From Scilla litardierei (Eukaryota > Streptophyta > Magnoliopsida > Asparagales > Asparagaceae), in contig CM061138.1 of NCBI GenBank assembly GCA_030789695.1, positions 178,084,051-178,148,050 of the forward strand: a DNA stretch of 64,000 nucleotides. Direction: 5' to 3'. Under the pieces are notes generated by a model, which ran no database searches, was not told the DNA's origin, and saw only the letters and a list, made by a program, of their open reading frames with translations. This document shows positions 1 through 10,732 of the stretch, in pieces. The first letter of the stretch is position 1. Every line of letters begins with the position of its first letter. The translations under genes and the position numbers were made by a program.

Positions 1-363
1 AATCCATGATTAATTTGAACTCTTATTTTCATGAATTATCATATCCATCCTCTTTTGACTTTCTAGAAGATGTTTGACTAAGGTAAAATTACCAAATTGC
101 CCCTTCATCTCCAACTTGATTTTTGGCCATCATTTGAATCTATAATTCATGAAAAATTATCATGATCTACTTGGCCATGGTCAATGATCTTTGAGCATCT
201 TTGTGGCAAGCTGAACGATGTAGAAATTACGAAATTGCACTTTCGTCAATGTAGTCATGTTTTGATCTGAAAGTCACTAAACAAACATATTAGTAGCATG
301 TGACTTGTTTATTATCATCAAAATTAAATGTGTGACCTAGTTAGTTGGCTAACTAGGCCAACA
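1..363 (-). mobile_element. LTR fragment of a Sirevirus-like copia element (3' LTR, cut by window edge)
   Basis: On the minus strand an LTR would begin TGTTGGCCTAGTTAGC, directly after a purine-rich tract (AAAAAGGTGGAGAT, revcomp of 364-377 and beyond). The layout is the same as at the Sirevirus at 24959-34806, where the LTR begins TGTTAGG right after a purine tract. The other LTR end lies outside the window, so no TSD can be tested. Family assignment is inferred from the purine-tract pattern next to it. Confidence 0.5.
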
Positions 364-1071
364 ATCTCCACCTTTTTGATGATGGCAAACAAGTATAGAA
401 AATTGAGATAAAAACAAATATAGAGCTGTGTCAAAATATGCACATGATCATGAACATGATAAATGCTTCCCATATCTATGTGCTCTCATGAATATTTTGA
501 CAAGCTCCCCTTAAGTTCATGCATATCTCAATTTTACTATCTCTCTCCTTTTGACTTCATGAAAAAAGTATAAGCACGTATTCTCCAATTTTACTAGCTC
601 TTCTCTATGCAATACGATGCTCAATGCTCCCCCTAAATTCATGCATTCCATTTTTTAATGTTCAATTTTCTTCTCTACCCCCTTTTGACATCAATCGAAA
701 TGGATAAACATAAGCATGAAAATATCATCAACTTCATTGAAAAAATTTCTAAGCATAAGGTATGAAATAATATTAGCATATCGAAGAAACACGAGATTAA
801 TAATGACTTTCATAGTAATGTGCGCTCCACATTAACTCAAAGCAAACACAACTTCATGAACATTGAAAGCATACGGTCATTGCTCAAATACAAAAAGAAG
901 ATATCATCAAATAGCTTACTTGAATCATTGGTACATGCATAGAGAACCAAAAATCAAACTCATAAATTGTCTTAAACTACTTTTTCTATATTCATCTCTT
1001 TAGAATAAACTTTCAAGTACAATGTAGGGAGCAACCAACATAGGATACCATTATGTTAAATTTCATGTCCT
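364..1071 (-). other. 3' non-coding part of the Sirevirus-like element with repeated polypurine tracts
   Basis: No open frame of interest. Four further C/T-rich blocks of the form CTCCCC(T)TTT or CTCCCCCTAAA occur near 504, 541, 628 and 676. On the minus strand they read as polypurine tracts (AAAAGGGGG-like). Repetition of the polypurine tract upstream of the 3' LTR is a known Sirevirus hallmark. The coding part that should follow is missing, so the element is truncated at or before the microsatellite at 1341. Confidence 0.45.
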
Positions 1072-1340
1072 TTGGAGTTAAGGTGCGTTAAGTGGTTACT
1101 TCATCTACCATATGTCATTCGCATTGCTCAACATAACACCGAAATCTGGTTACTAGCCGTCGGTTTCAAAAAGATTTTCATACTCTCATTCCCTCTTGCA
1201 TTTTCATTTTCTTTGGCCAAATTTTGCCAATATGTCTCTTTATTTTCTCTTTTTCTTTTCCTACGTTGTTGTCTCAAAATAGTGACTCATGAAGGCATCT
1301 ACATATTCGACTCCTACTACTTAATTCATCCAAAAATAAT

Positions 1341-1690
1341 AATATATATATGTTTATGCCAAAACATATATGTGTGTGTGCGCGCGCGCGCGCCAAACCA
1401 TATATATATATACATATATGTATATATGTGTATATATATGTATATATATGTATATACATGTATACATGTATATATGTATATATGTATATATGTATATACA
1501 TGTGTATATATATATATGTATATATATGTATATATATGTATATATGTATATACATATGTATATATGTATATATGTACATATACACATGTACGTATATATA
1601 TACACACATATATATACATGTATATACATGTATACATGTATATACATATATATATATACATGTATATATATATATATATACATGTATATA
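1341..1690. repeat. Compound (TA)/(TATG)/(TG)/(CG) microsatellite
   Basis: About 350 bp of almost uninterrupted alternating pyrimidine-purine sequence. It includes a (TG)n(CG)n block at about 1371-1393 and long runs of TATATG and TATACA. Several overlapping open frames on both strands cross it, with proteins made only of Y, I, M, C, V and H. These are composition artefacts, not genes. Confidence 0.95.
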
Positions 1691-1779
1691 CTAGTCATAA
1701 CCCGTGCCCACGGGCACGGTTCATTTAAGATTTTCTCACGCGAAATCTTTGTTCCCTAATAAATTATTTCCACGGCCCA

Positions 1780-2440
1780 AATTTAAAAGAATAACAAATT
1801 AGCGTAAAAATATTTAGCGGCACGGGCGCCTTCGGCGTAGGAGGCTTCGGCGTAGAACAACAAATTTGGCGTGGGCGTCTGCAACGTGAAACAACAAATT
1901 CGGCGCCGACGCCTTTGGCGCGGAACAACAAATTAGTATAAAAAAATTGGGTTTGGGTGTATTTTGGGGGCGGCGCGGAACAACAAATTCGGTGCGAGCG
2001 CCTTCGTCGCGGAACAACAAATTCGACGTAGAACGACAAATTCGGCCTGAGGCCTTCGGCACGGAACGAAAAATTCGACGTAGAACAACAAATTCGGTGC
2101 GGTTCATTCGGCTCAGAACAACAAATTTGGCGTAGTACAACAAATTCGACGCGGGTACCTTCGACAAATTTGGCGTAGAACAAAAAATTCGACGTAAAAC
2201 AACAAATTCGGTGCTGGCAGGTGCTGGCGCATTTGGCACGGAACAACAAATTAGCGTAAAAAAATTTAGCCGGCCCCCTCCGTGCGGAACAACAAATTAG
2301 CATAAAAAATTCGGCGCGTGCGCCTTTTGGGTGGAACAACAAATTAGCGTAAAAAAATTTGGCGCAGGCCCTCAAATTTGGCGTAGAACAATAAATTCAG
2401 TGCGAATGTCTTCGACACGGAACAACAAAATAGCAGGAAA
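1780..2440. repeat. Degenerate GGAACAACAAATTCGGCG tandem array (left arm)
   Basis: A short motif (GGAACAACAAATT followed by CGGCG or AGCGTAAAA) recurs roughly every 30-60 bp with GC-rich spacers such as GGCGCCTTCGGCG. The same motif lies in opposite orientation at 3585-3800 in the right arm of the element. Open frames across it (for example the 203-residue minus-strand frame at 1764-2375) are repetitive Cys/Ser/Arg runs and I do not regard them as coding. Confidence 0.8.
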
Positions 2441-2459
2441 AAGATTAACGGGACGCCTT

Positions 2460-3096
2460 CGTCGAACAGTGCAAAAACATCTTAAATTTTATGGCAACAT
2501 AAATATTTGTCGTGATTGTATTCTGTTTCTTATTATTTATATTTCTTTGTATTTTACTCTAAGTTTTTTGTTCTTAAAATCAAACGGAAAAACCACCATT
2601 TATAACTTTAAACTTGAATACTATCACTTTGAAGGCAATTAATTTTGTTCCAAATAAAAGATGATAAGGTGGTGTCATATCGGAGAGCACATCGAAGCTG
2701 CAGATGGAGTGGGTTGATGGGTACGTACATAACATACTGCACAGCACTTATCTCGTGTGGGTAAGTTCTGACGATACGTATGCCTGGTCAAAGCAATTGT
2801 AGATGGATACGTAGCACTTATTAATACATTTTTTATTTTTATTAGATAAATTTCAGGCTGTGTTCCGAAGCACGAAGCAAGCATATAGGCTAGACTTAGA
2901 ATCCCAATAAGATCACATGCACTGCTGCATGCTCGTGAATCTTTTTCTGATTCAAATTCATGAAACGACACGTCACTCTCCAATGGGAAGCAGCGAGCTT
3001 TAACCAATAATAGCCGATAGTACTTGCATATTGGGATTTTCGAAATATTCTCAAACTTATCTCAACCTTCCATTTTTAAGGAACAAATCCTAGCCC
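2460..3096. other. Central part of the inverted-end element, no gene seen
   Basis: AT-rich sequence without a recognisable coding frame, RNA gene or repeat. It joins the left array to the foldback at 3097. Nothing else can be supported here. Confidence 0.5.
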
Positions 3097-3165
3097 CTCT
3101 TTATCTTGTCCTAGTCAGCCCTAAAATTCAAAAAACGTTGTCAAATGTATAATAGATAGATAGAT

Positions 3166-3199
<34 letters not shown>

Positions 3200-3250
3200 C
3201 ATTTGACAACGTTTTTTGAATTTTAGGGCTGACTAGGACAAGATAAAGAG
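3097..3250. repeat. Perfect 54-bp inverted repeat with a (TAGA)/(TA) loop
   Basis: Arm 3097-3150 is exactly the reverse complement of 3197-3250, with a 46-bp loop of TAGA and TA repeats. Homology continues outward for about 16 more bases with three mismatches. Read as RNA it would fold into one long hairpin. Arms this perfect suggest a recent origin or gene conversion. Confidence 0.9.
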
Positions 3251-3330
3251 TGGCTGAGATTTGATCTTGGTAAATCAATGGTTAGGATTGGATTTTGTGA
3301 AAATTTTGGTGGGAAAACTTAAATTTTGGT

Positions 3331-3535
3331 GGGAAAAGTGTCTTGGGAACCAAAACTTTGAAATTAGAAGTGTATTGGGAAAGATTGTTGAGATTAAATT
3401 GGGGGGAGTGCCTTGGGAACCTAAACATTGAAATTAGAAGTGCCTTGGAAAAGATTGTGGAGATTAGGGGAAAAGTGCAGTGGGAACCTAAACTTTGAAA
3501 TTAAAAGTTCATTGGAAAAGATTGTGGAGAAGCAT
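3331..3535. repeat. Three-unit, about 70-bp imperfect tandem repeat
   Basis: Units start near 3341, 3411 and 3476. Each carries a version of AGTGCCTTGGGAACCTAAAC, then TTTGAAATTAGAAGT, then TTGGAAAAGATTGTGGAGA. The units differ by several substitutions and small indels. They lie inside the inverted-end element, between the foldback and the right arm. Confidence 0.75.
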
Positions 3536-4062
3536 GATCCATTAAATTAAACAAAATAAAAAAATTTAGTGTAAAACAATTCAGCGGAACAACAAATTAG
3601 CGTATAAAACCCCTAAGGTTTGTTGTTCCGCGCCGAAGGCGCCCGCTAAATTTGTTTATGCTAATTTGTTATTCCACGCCAAAGGCGCGAGCGCCAAATT
3701 AGTTGTTCGATGCCAAATTTGTTGTTCTGTGTCGAAGGCGCATGCGCCGAATTTGTTGATTCGCGACGAAGACGTCTGCGCCAAATGTGCCTGTGTCGCT
3801 AAATATTTTTACTCTAATTTATTGTTCTGTTAAATTTTGGCTGTGGAAATAATTTTTCGGGGAACAAAGATTTCGCATGGGAAATCTTAAATGAACCGTG
3901 CCTGCGGGCACAGGTTATGACTAGTATGTATGTATGTATATATATATATATATGCAATATGTGCGGGTTTCTCGGAGCAGAAAATGGTGATCCTAGCGAT
4001 CTTGGATCCAAGGCGGCCGACAACTCTTTTTCCGTCGACAAGGCAGAGGCGATCATATTGAT

Positions 4063-4467
4063 GTGGGATCCAAGGCGACGGGAGATCAAAGGGAACTGGG
4101 TTCCAAAGTGGCGGGAGATCAAAGGAAACCGGGTTCCAAGGCGGCGATTACAAATTCTTCCTCGACTACCGAGGGTTTCGGCGTTCTAAGAGCGGCGGTC
4201 AAGCGGAGTTATCCTCTACAGGTGGAGGGGAGCAAGGCGACAGGCGTAGTCATCCTCAGCGAGGGCTCATCTACTGAGGGATGGAAGATGGACTCGATGC
4301 GATCTGGCGATTGCTCCTTATCATCGAACGCTAAGCATCCGGATGGCAGGGGCAAGGGTTCGGGAGGAGTAAATACTGGCAATACAGCGAATGAAGGCCA
4401 AGCAGCTAACAGAGAAACTAACGATGGCAGATGGAAAGTGGTCACGAGAAAGGATTTTATTTTTTAA
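4063..4467 (+). CDS. Unrecognised 134-residue open frame
   Basis: Starts with two to three short repeats of a GSKxxGDQR motif and is rich in Ser, Gly, Thr and Lys. It ends with a basic stretch GRWKVVTRKDF. A similar W-x-V-x-RK ending occurs in gag-like proteins of plant LINEs, but no zinc knuckle or other domain is visible. The repeats come from three imperfect copies of a GGGAGATCAAAGG/GGTTCCAAGGCGG unit in the DNA at 4068-4150. It is probably a transposon remnant or a chance frame; I cannot name a function. Confidence 0.2.
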   Translation: MGSKATGDQRELGSKVAGDQRKPGSKAAITNSSSTTEGFGVLRAAVKRSYPLQVEGSKATGVVILSEGSSTEGWKMDSMRSGDCSLSSNAKHPDGRGKGSGGVNTGNTANEGQAANRETNDGRWKVVTRKDFIF

Positions 4468-4671
4468 TGTTGGCATAAACATAATTTTAAACCGCGGCCG
4501 TTGGTTATGTACGTATAATATATTTTATTTGATACATTGTTATCATTAAATGTTTGCATTTCCTTTTTAATATTTGTTTTCTTTATTTTGTTGTATATAC
4601 ATGTACATATTTGTTATAAAATATTGTATATTATATAACGAAAATACTGCTATTTTAAAAAAAACAATTTA

Positions 4672-5233
4672 CACTATCAGCCACGGACAAATCTGTGGCT
4701 GATAGCACACTATGGCCACTGATTTGTCCGTGGCCATTACGTATTGGCCACAGATTTAGTGCACGAAATTGACAATTTCGTGCACTAAGTCCGTGGCCAA
4801 TATGTTATGGCCAAGGGCAAATCCGTGGCTGGTACTTATTTAAGGCCACAGAAACGTTCATGGCCAATAGTTTTTGCACACGGTTTGTGTGCACTGATTA
4901 CGTCAGCTTCGTGCCCAGTATCCGTGGCCTATACATATCGCCCACGGACATTGTCGTGGCCTTAAATAGGTATCTGCCACGGATTTGTCTATGGCAGATA
5001 CTTTTATATTGTTTTCTATTCAGATTATTGGCCACAGACATTCGTGGGCGTTAACCCGTGGCAGATTATCGGCCACGGAAAAGTCCGTGGGCAAAGGGTG
5101 TATTAGCGACTACGGAATCGGCAACGGATATTCTGCCACGGAATTTTTTCCCGTGGCCGTAACGTTTCAGCCACGAAAACCCAGCTTTCATCCACGGATT
5201 TGTCTGTGGCTGAAAGTCGGTTATGTAGTAGTG
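4672..5233. mobile_element. Short CACTA-like (En/Spm type) element or fragment
   Basis: The left end reads CACTATCAGCCACGG. The right end, on the opposite strand, reads CACTACTACATAACC. Between them, copies of CCGTGGC/GCCACGG recur in both orientations about every 20-40 bp, as in CACTA subterminal regions. There is no transposase. The flanking trinucleotides (TTA and AAC) do not match, so either one end is lost or this is an internal deletion product. Confidence 0.6.
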
Positions 5234-5606
5234 AACTACAGGATCAATGACTTACTCAAAAAGTAAACTGGCCCATAGCCCGGATTAAGCATTTCATGAA
5301 TCTACCCTTGCCTATGACATTCTATTGGCTTGAGACAACGTACTGTTATTGTACGTCATCTTGACTACACGATAGCTGTCGCTAATTAGCTCATTTCTCA
5401 GATAACATTATGTGCTATGTGTTATGTTGTGTTGTTACTATGACGTTGGGCATATCTTCACTGTGGCGAATTGCTTCTTCCCGTAGATCCTCTTCCTCTT
5501 GTCGTCGCCCATGCCGAGTCATATCTCATGTCAGCTCCGTTACAGCAGCAAGATTCCAGCAAGAACTAAAGAGAACAAAAGCAAAGATAGTTTGGAGAAG
5601 AAAACT
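5234..5606. other. Unassigned spacer between the CACTA-like element and Copia-1
   Basis: No repeat boundary, RNA gene or convincing frame is seen. It ends in CAAAT (5607-5611), the left target-site duplication of Copia-1. Short frames such as 5410-5619 have no recognisable features. Confidence 0.5.
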
Positions 5607-5611
5607 CAAAT

Positions 5612-5757
5612 TGTTATGAATCAAATACTGGGGGAGGAACCCCCAGCCCTTTATTCATATGCATGGTATGAGAGTAATAAGATAAAATACAAAGATATGG
5701 CATATCTCTAAGATACCCACAATCTCAACCGACTCTGGTTCATATCCATTCACAACA
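5612..5757 (-). repeat. Copia-1 3' LTR (146 bp)
   Basis: Bounded by TG and CA, with TSD CAAAT at 5607-5611. The purine tract lies just inside it (5758-5775, GGCTAGATAAGGGGCG on the minus strand). It contains a hairpin CTGGGGG-loop-CCCCCAG near 5628-5646. Confidence 0.9.
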
Positions 5758-6085
5758 CGCCCCTTATCTAGCCATATGTGTGGACTCTGCTCATGAATAC
5801 TTCAGGATTCTGAGCATGGTAAGAGTCTCACATGGGGTGGATACTACAGGATCTAGAGTTGGTGTGATTTTCCTCGTTAAAACCTTTGGCTATGGAAAAC
5901 CCAGTGGGAAAAACTATAGTTAAAGAAAAAGAGTGCAGACACTCCCAACTCCCCCTGATCTGTACAAGCACTCAGGCTTTCAGATCTCTTAGGCGCCACA
6001 TCCCAATTTTCTGTACAAGCTTCCTAAAAGTAGCAGTAGGAAGAGCTTTAGTGAACAAGTTTGCCAGGTTGTCACATGATTGTAC

Positions 6086-8299
6086 TTATCTGACATCGAT
6101 CACTCCATCTCTCTGTAGCTCGTGCATCCAGAAGAATTTGGGGGAATTGTGTTTCATTATGTCGCCTTTCATGTAGCCACCTCGTAGCTGAGCTATGCAA
6201 GCAGCGTTGTCCTCGAACATAGTAGTAGGTTCAAGATCCCTAGACTTCAATTCAGCCATCACCAGGATGTGATTTAAAACTGACCGTAGCCAGACACACT
6301 CTCTGCTTGCTTCATGGATGGCGATGATCTCAAAGTGATTAGATGAGGTAGCCGTCATGGTTTGCTTAACGGATCTCCAGAAAATGGTTGTCCCACCATG
6401 GGTAAACACGTACCCAGTCTGTGACTTAGCATTGTGGGGATTAGACCTGTAACCTGCATCAGCATTACCAACAAGTGCGGAGGATAACCCATTTTTGTAG
6501 AAGAGTCCCAAGTCTGTAGACCCTTGAAGGTAGCGCAGAAGATGCTTCACCTCGGTTCAGTGGTACTATGTAGGCGCTGAACTGTATCTGGCTAGTAAGT
6601 TTACTATGAACGATATATCGGGACACGTGCAGTTGGCCAGATATAGAAGTGCTCCAATAGCACTCAGATAAGGGACTTCTGGACCAAGTATATCCTTCCC
6701 CTCTTCCAACGTCCGGAAGGGGTCTTTATGTTCATCCAAAGATCGTACGACCATAGGTGTACTAAGTGGATGACATTGGTCCATATAGAATCTTTGTAAC
6801 ATTTTCTTTATGTATGTGGTCTGGTGTAATAGGATTCCGTCTTTTAGATGTTCAATCTATAAGCCAAGGCAGAATTTCGTTTTGCCAAGGTCTTTCATTT
6901 TGAATTCTTTTGTTAGGCTTACAGATATCTCAGCGATCTCTTCAGGAGATCCAATGAGATTCAGATCATCTACATCGAGATCAATTATGACGAAACATTT
7001 CCCCTTTGCTCTTATAAAGATGCAAGGGCAGACTTCATTGTTGTTGAATCCTTGTTGTACACGGAATTAACTTAGTCTGTTATACCACATCCGTCCTGAT
7101 TGTTTAAGACCATACAATGATCTTTGGAGCTTAATAGAGTAGACTTCCCGAGGTCTATCTTTAAATTCAGCAGGCATTGAAAAGCCATCAGGAAGTTTCA
7201 CGTATATCTCCTTGTCGAGATTACCGTATAGATATGCAGTCACAACATCCATTAGCTGCATATCTAAACATTCCTTTGCTGTTAAGCTTATCAGGAATCG
7301 GAAAGTGATCGCGTCCATGACCGGTGAGTATGTTTCCTCATAGTCAATACCCGGTCTTTGGAAAAATCCTTGCGCTACAAGCCTTGCTTTGTAGCATGCG
7401 ATCTCATTATTTTCATTTCTTTTTCTCACGAATACCCATTTGTATCCCACAGGTTTGACACCTGTAGGTGTCTGGACTATATGCCCAAATACATTGCGTT
7501 TCTGAAGCGAGTCCAGCTCGTCTTCTATTGCCTGATTCCACTTTGGCCAATCATTTCTACATTTGCATTCAGCAACGGAATGTGGATCAAGATCATCGTC
7601 GCTTCCGGCAACGTGAATAGCAATGTGAAATATGAAGTCATCGTCGACGACTGTACTCTTTCTGTCCAACACCTCCCCTGTATGAACATAATTTAATGAT
7701 ATTTCATTTTCTCCCGGTAGTTCCTCTGCAGTGGATTCCGGGAGGGGGCAGGGTATGGACATGAGCTCATTTCTCTGTAGGGGTATCGTCCTAAGGTCTC
7801 CGGATATTTTTCTTTTTCTTGGATTTTTATCCTTGGAGTCTGGTGGTCTGCCTCTTTTCTGTTGAGGTGCAGCCACTTCTGCTGCTGGTGGATTGCATCC
7901 ATTCTCAGGGATGTCAATCCTAACTGGAGTATTTGCAGCAGGGATGTGCGATTTGACAATCTTCTGGTTGTCAGTAAATGAGTCCGGTAATCGGTGGATA
8001 GTGTCCTGAATGTGGAGGATCTTCAGGATCTCATCTTCACAATGTCTCGTTACCGGATCATAGTGGGTCAAGCTTTTTGTATCCCGCGTTATGATGTGCT
8101 TCGCACCAGATTTCTCAGTTTCTGGGCCCATTTTGGGGAAGACGGTCTCATCAAATTCACAGTCTTCAAGACGAGCCTTAAAAGCGTCCCCCGTTTGGGG
8201 TTCTAGGTCTCTTATAATTGAGGGTGAGTCAAACCCTACATAGATACCTAGGCGACATCGAGGACCTATCTTTGTCCTCTGTGGTGGTGTAATGGGGAT
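6086..8299 (-). pseudogene. Copia-1 pol, 3' half: integrase C-terminus, reverse transcriptase, RNase H
   Basis: The longest piece (to 7067) runs from the integrase C-terminal region (YVGFDSPSIIR) through the Pro/Lys-rich linker into copia RT ([59 protein letters not shown]). Then come a broken stretch over 6803-7066 and two RNase H pieces (DISFIVNLLARYSSAP; SQTGYVFTHGGTTIFWRS; ASRECVWLRS). At the RT active site (about 6961-6985) the usual YVDD reads DVDD. Frames change around 6560, 6805 and 7060. The integrase half is displaced to 17372 onward by the Athila insertion at 8305. Confidence 0.88.
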
Positions 8300-8304
8300 G
8301 TAGA

Positions 8305-9901
8305 TGACTGGTCCAAAAAGAAGTACTGATAATCCCAAGTATAGGACGTCGGTCAATTAGTAAAATCTGATGAGTCCATAATCGTATTCCTCAGGGACAA
8401 AAAAGCCTACAAGTTTCACAATTTAAAATTAAGCGAGAAAAGTTATTTGATTAGAGGTGAACCACCCTTCGAAGGTGATTTTTGATTTGGATTTAAGTGA
8501 GGTAAAAGTCGTTTTAAGAATTTGCGAAAGTGGAATAGCGTGAACGTGAAAATACAACTTATAACAAACGTGGGTGTGTTGTGTTTCCGTTAGTGTTGCA
8601 GTAGGTTATGCTATTCATTCTCCATAGTTTCTCAATCTCGCATCCATGCCAAGGTATGGGGATCGGATGATAAAGCTTTGAAAACGATGATTTTCAATTA
8701 AAAAGATAATTGTAAAAACCATGAATTTCTTCGAATAATAAAATATAAAAGATGAACCTCGCAGTTCATCGCCCTCCTTGGGCTCCTCTACGGATTGATG
8801 CACTTAGACGATGCATTGCGGCATGTCATCCTAAGCGGATTCCTCTACGGATTGTGCGTATTTCAAAAAATGAAGAAATCGACGTATTTTTAACGGTTTC
8901 GATAATTGCAAAAAATATGGAGATATGAAAGCAAAATCCTAGCAACACTAACTTCCACATAACACACCCACAATACATTAGCCAAGCATGGTAACAAAAA
9001 CAACAAGTTTCATTAATAGAAACATGATTTTAATACAAAGCTTAATACAAAACTAATACAAATTTAATAAAAACAAGAGAAAATAAGGAGTTTTTCACCA
9101 CTTTTGATGCACAAACGAGCCCAAGCTTCTCCCAAAGCTGCAAAATCTAATCTGGAATTTGATGAAGAAACTTTTGGCTCAAGAATCACTCAATTCGGAG
9201 CTAAGATGATGAAGTTATGCTCTAAGTACCCCCCCCCCCCCCCCCCCCTTTATAGAAAAATGGCTTATCGGGCTTGCGGGTTGCAGACCCGCAACCCGCC
9301 AGTCAAAAGGGGGTTGTTGGGTCTTCTTCAGCAGAGGCGGACGCCGCCCGCGTGGTCAAAGCAGGTAGCTGGGCAAAAATCAACAGAGGCGGGCGTCGCC
9401 CGCGTGGTCCACGTGGGGCGGGCGCCAGTAAAAAATAGTGGGCCCACCTGCGTTCTAGAATGGCGCCAGTTGGCGCCTGCTTAAATGGCGCCCGATGTTT
9501 GTTTTCCCGCCCGCTTGCGTGCGGGAGCTGACCCAACCGCAATCGGGACGCCAGGCTGGCGTCAGCGTACTGTTTTATTTTAGTTTTTTGGTTTTTTATT
9601 TTTTCTTTTCTCTCTTTACAACATCTTTATTGGGCCTTTTAATTCACATAAATTTGCCCCGATCTCTGAAAAATGTGGAAAAATAGCCGTTGGATTCGGA
9701 AAATTGCAAGATTCTCCTTAGAAATAAAATTGAGACAAAATTAGGCCATAAAGTTGTATTTTGCGTATAAACAAGTGATTTACTCTATTATTAAATGTTA
9801 TTACAAAAATACACTTATTAGAGATAAAATATATATTACATATAGGCAAAATACGGTCTAAATGAGGGGCTAAAAATGTAATATTCTCTCAAAATATCTC
9901 A
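8305..9901 (-). repeat. Athila-like 3' LTR
   Basis: About 1.6 kb. The last 230 bp match 17130-17366 closely, which fixes the right boundary. On the minus strand a candidate TATA box, CTATAAA (9249-9255), is followed at once by twenty G residues (9229-9248). GC-rich inverted motifs of the GGCGGGCGTCGCCCGC type lie at 9330-9500. The tract after 9901 (T-rich on +) would be the polypurine tract. Confidence 0.75.
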
Positions 9902-10732
9902 TATCTTTTTTTCTTTTTTTGATAACTTTTTAGAGTAACCCATGTAACGAGCGTTAGGTCAATGACTCCCAAACCAGACGGTTTTAGGGCAATAGGTTTT
10001 CAAAACCCCCTTAGACTTAATAACTCGAAATGTCTAAAGATTATTATGCACTCCTCCATACTTCATTTTTCGGCGCGAATCACCACGCTTCCTGAGGCAC
10101 GAGGACTCGGCTACAAAATAGAAGCTGGAAGAACGGTGCATTTTATTCACTTTTTAATATATATTTTTCTTGTTTTTTTGACATGAGACATGTTTGGATA
10201 AGATTCACCATCACTTAGTAATCAGCAAGCCTGTGTATGTGGTTGGCCATTATCCTTATAATTTATAACCTTCTTCACATAATTACCAATTCATAAACGC
10301 ATACGTGACATGAAATTGCCTGAACCAAATAATAGTTTCATGAGATTACAATTGCAGATACATGCACTAATTTACATGAAAGTCATGATAATGTAAAAAT
10401 CTACGCATGGGTAAAACATTCTTAATTTATTTTACAATAATGAATATAGGTGTTCAATTAAATTTTGATGGAATTTTCACTTCAAATGGATATATAGATG
10501 GCTTTGGTGAAAAACACAACACTCTGTTTTTGGTTTTTTTTGTTTTTCATTATACACACACACACACACACACAAATATAAGCAAACTATATATGCAAAC
10601 TATTTTTTTATTGCAAACATGTCCTCCCCCCAACTAAAAGTAAACATAGTCCTCGATATTTGAAGGGTATGATGCAAATTTATTTATTAATATATAAACC
10701 AATACTTAAGAGTTTGGAAAGAACACACCTAA
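9902..10732 (-). other. Athila-like 3' untranslated region
   Basis: Non-coding sequence between the end of the integrase and the 3' LTR. It includes a (CA)n run at about 10553-10574. No frame or RNA gene can be supported. It is short compared with full Athila elements, which often carry an extra envelope-like frame here; none is seen. Confidence 0.6.

Larger units (their letters stand above)
1691..3924. mobile_element. Element with long inverted ends, Helitron-3'-end-like termini
   Basis: The left end (1691-1756) and right end (3860-3924) are near-perfect inverted copies, and the inverted homology continues with more mismatches to about 150 bp. Read outward, each end has a hairpin (CCGTGCC..GGGCACGG type), then about ten bases, then CTAG followed by T. 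That arrangement matches a plant Helitron 3' terminus. Two outward-facing 3' ends in one unit is odd. An alternative is a TIR transposon with a TA target duplication, since both ends are flanked by TA. No transposase or helicase coding is visible inside, so it is non-autonomous either way. Confidence 0.6.

Noticed and set aside
1072..1759. Overlapping open frames over the TA/TG microsatellite on both strands
   Set aside because: The proteins consist almost only of Tyr, Ile, Met, Val, Cys and His; they come from repeat composition.
1764..2375. 203-residue Cys-rich minus-strand frame
   Set aside because: It is a translation of the GGAACAACAAATT tandem repeat, without a conserved motif.
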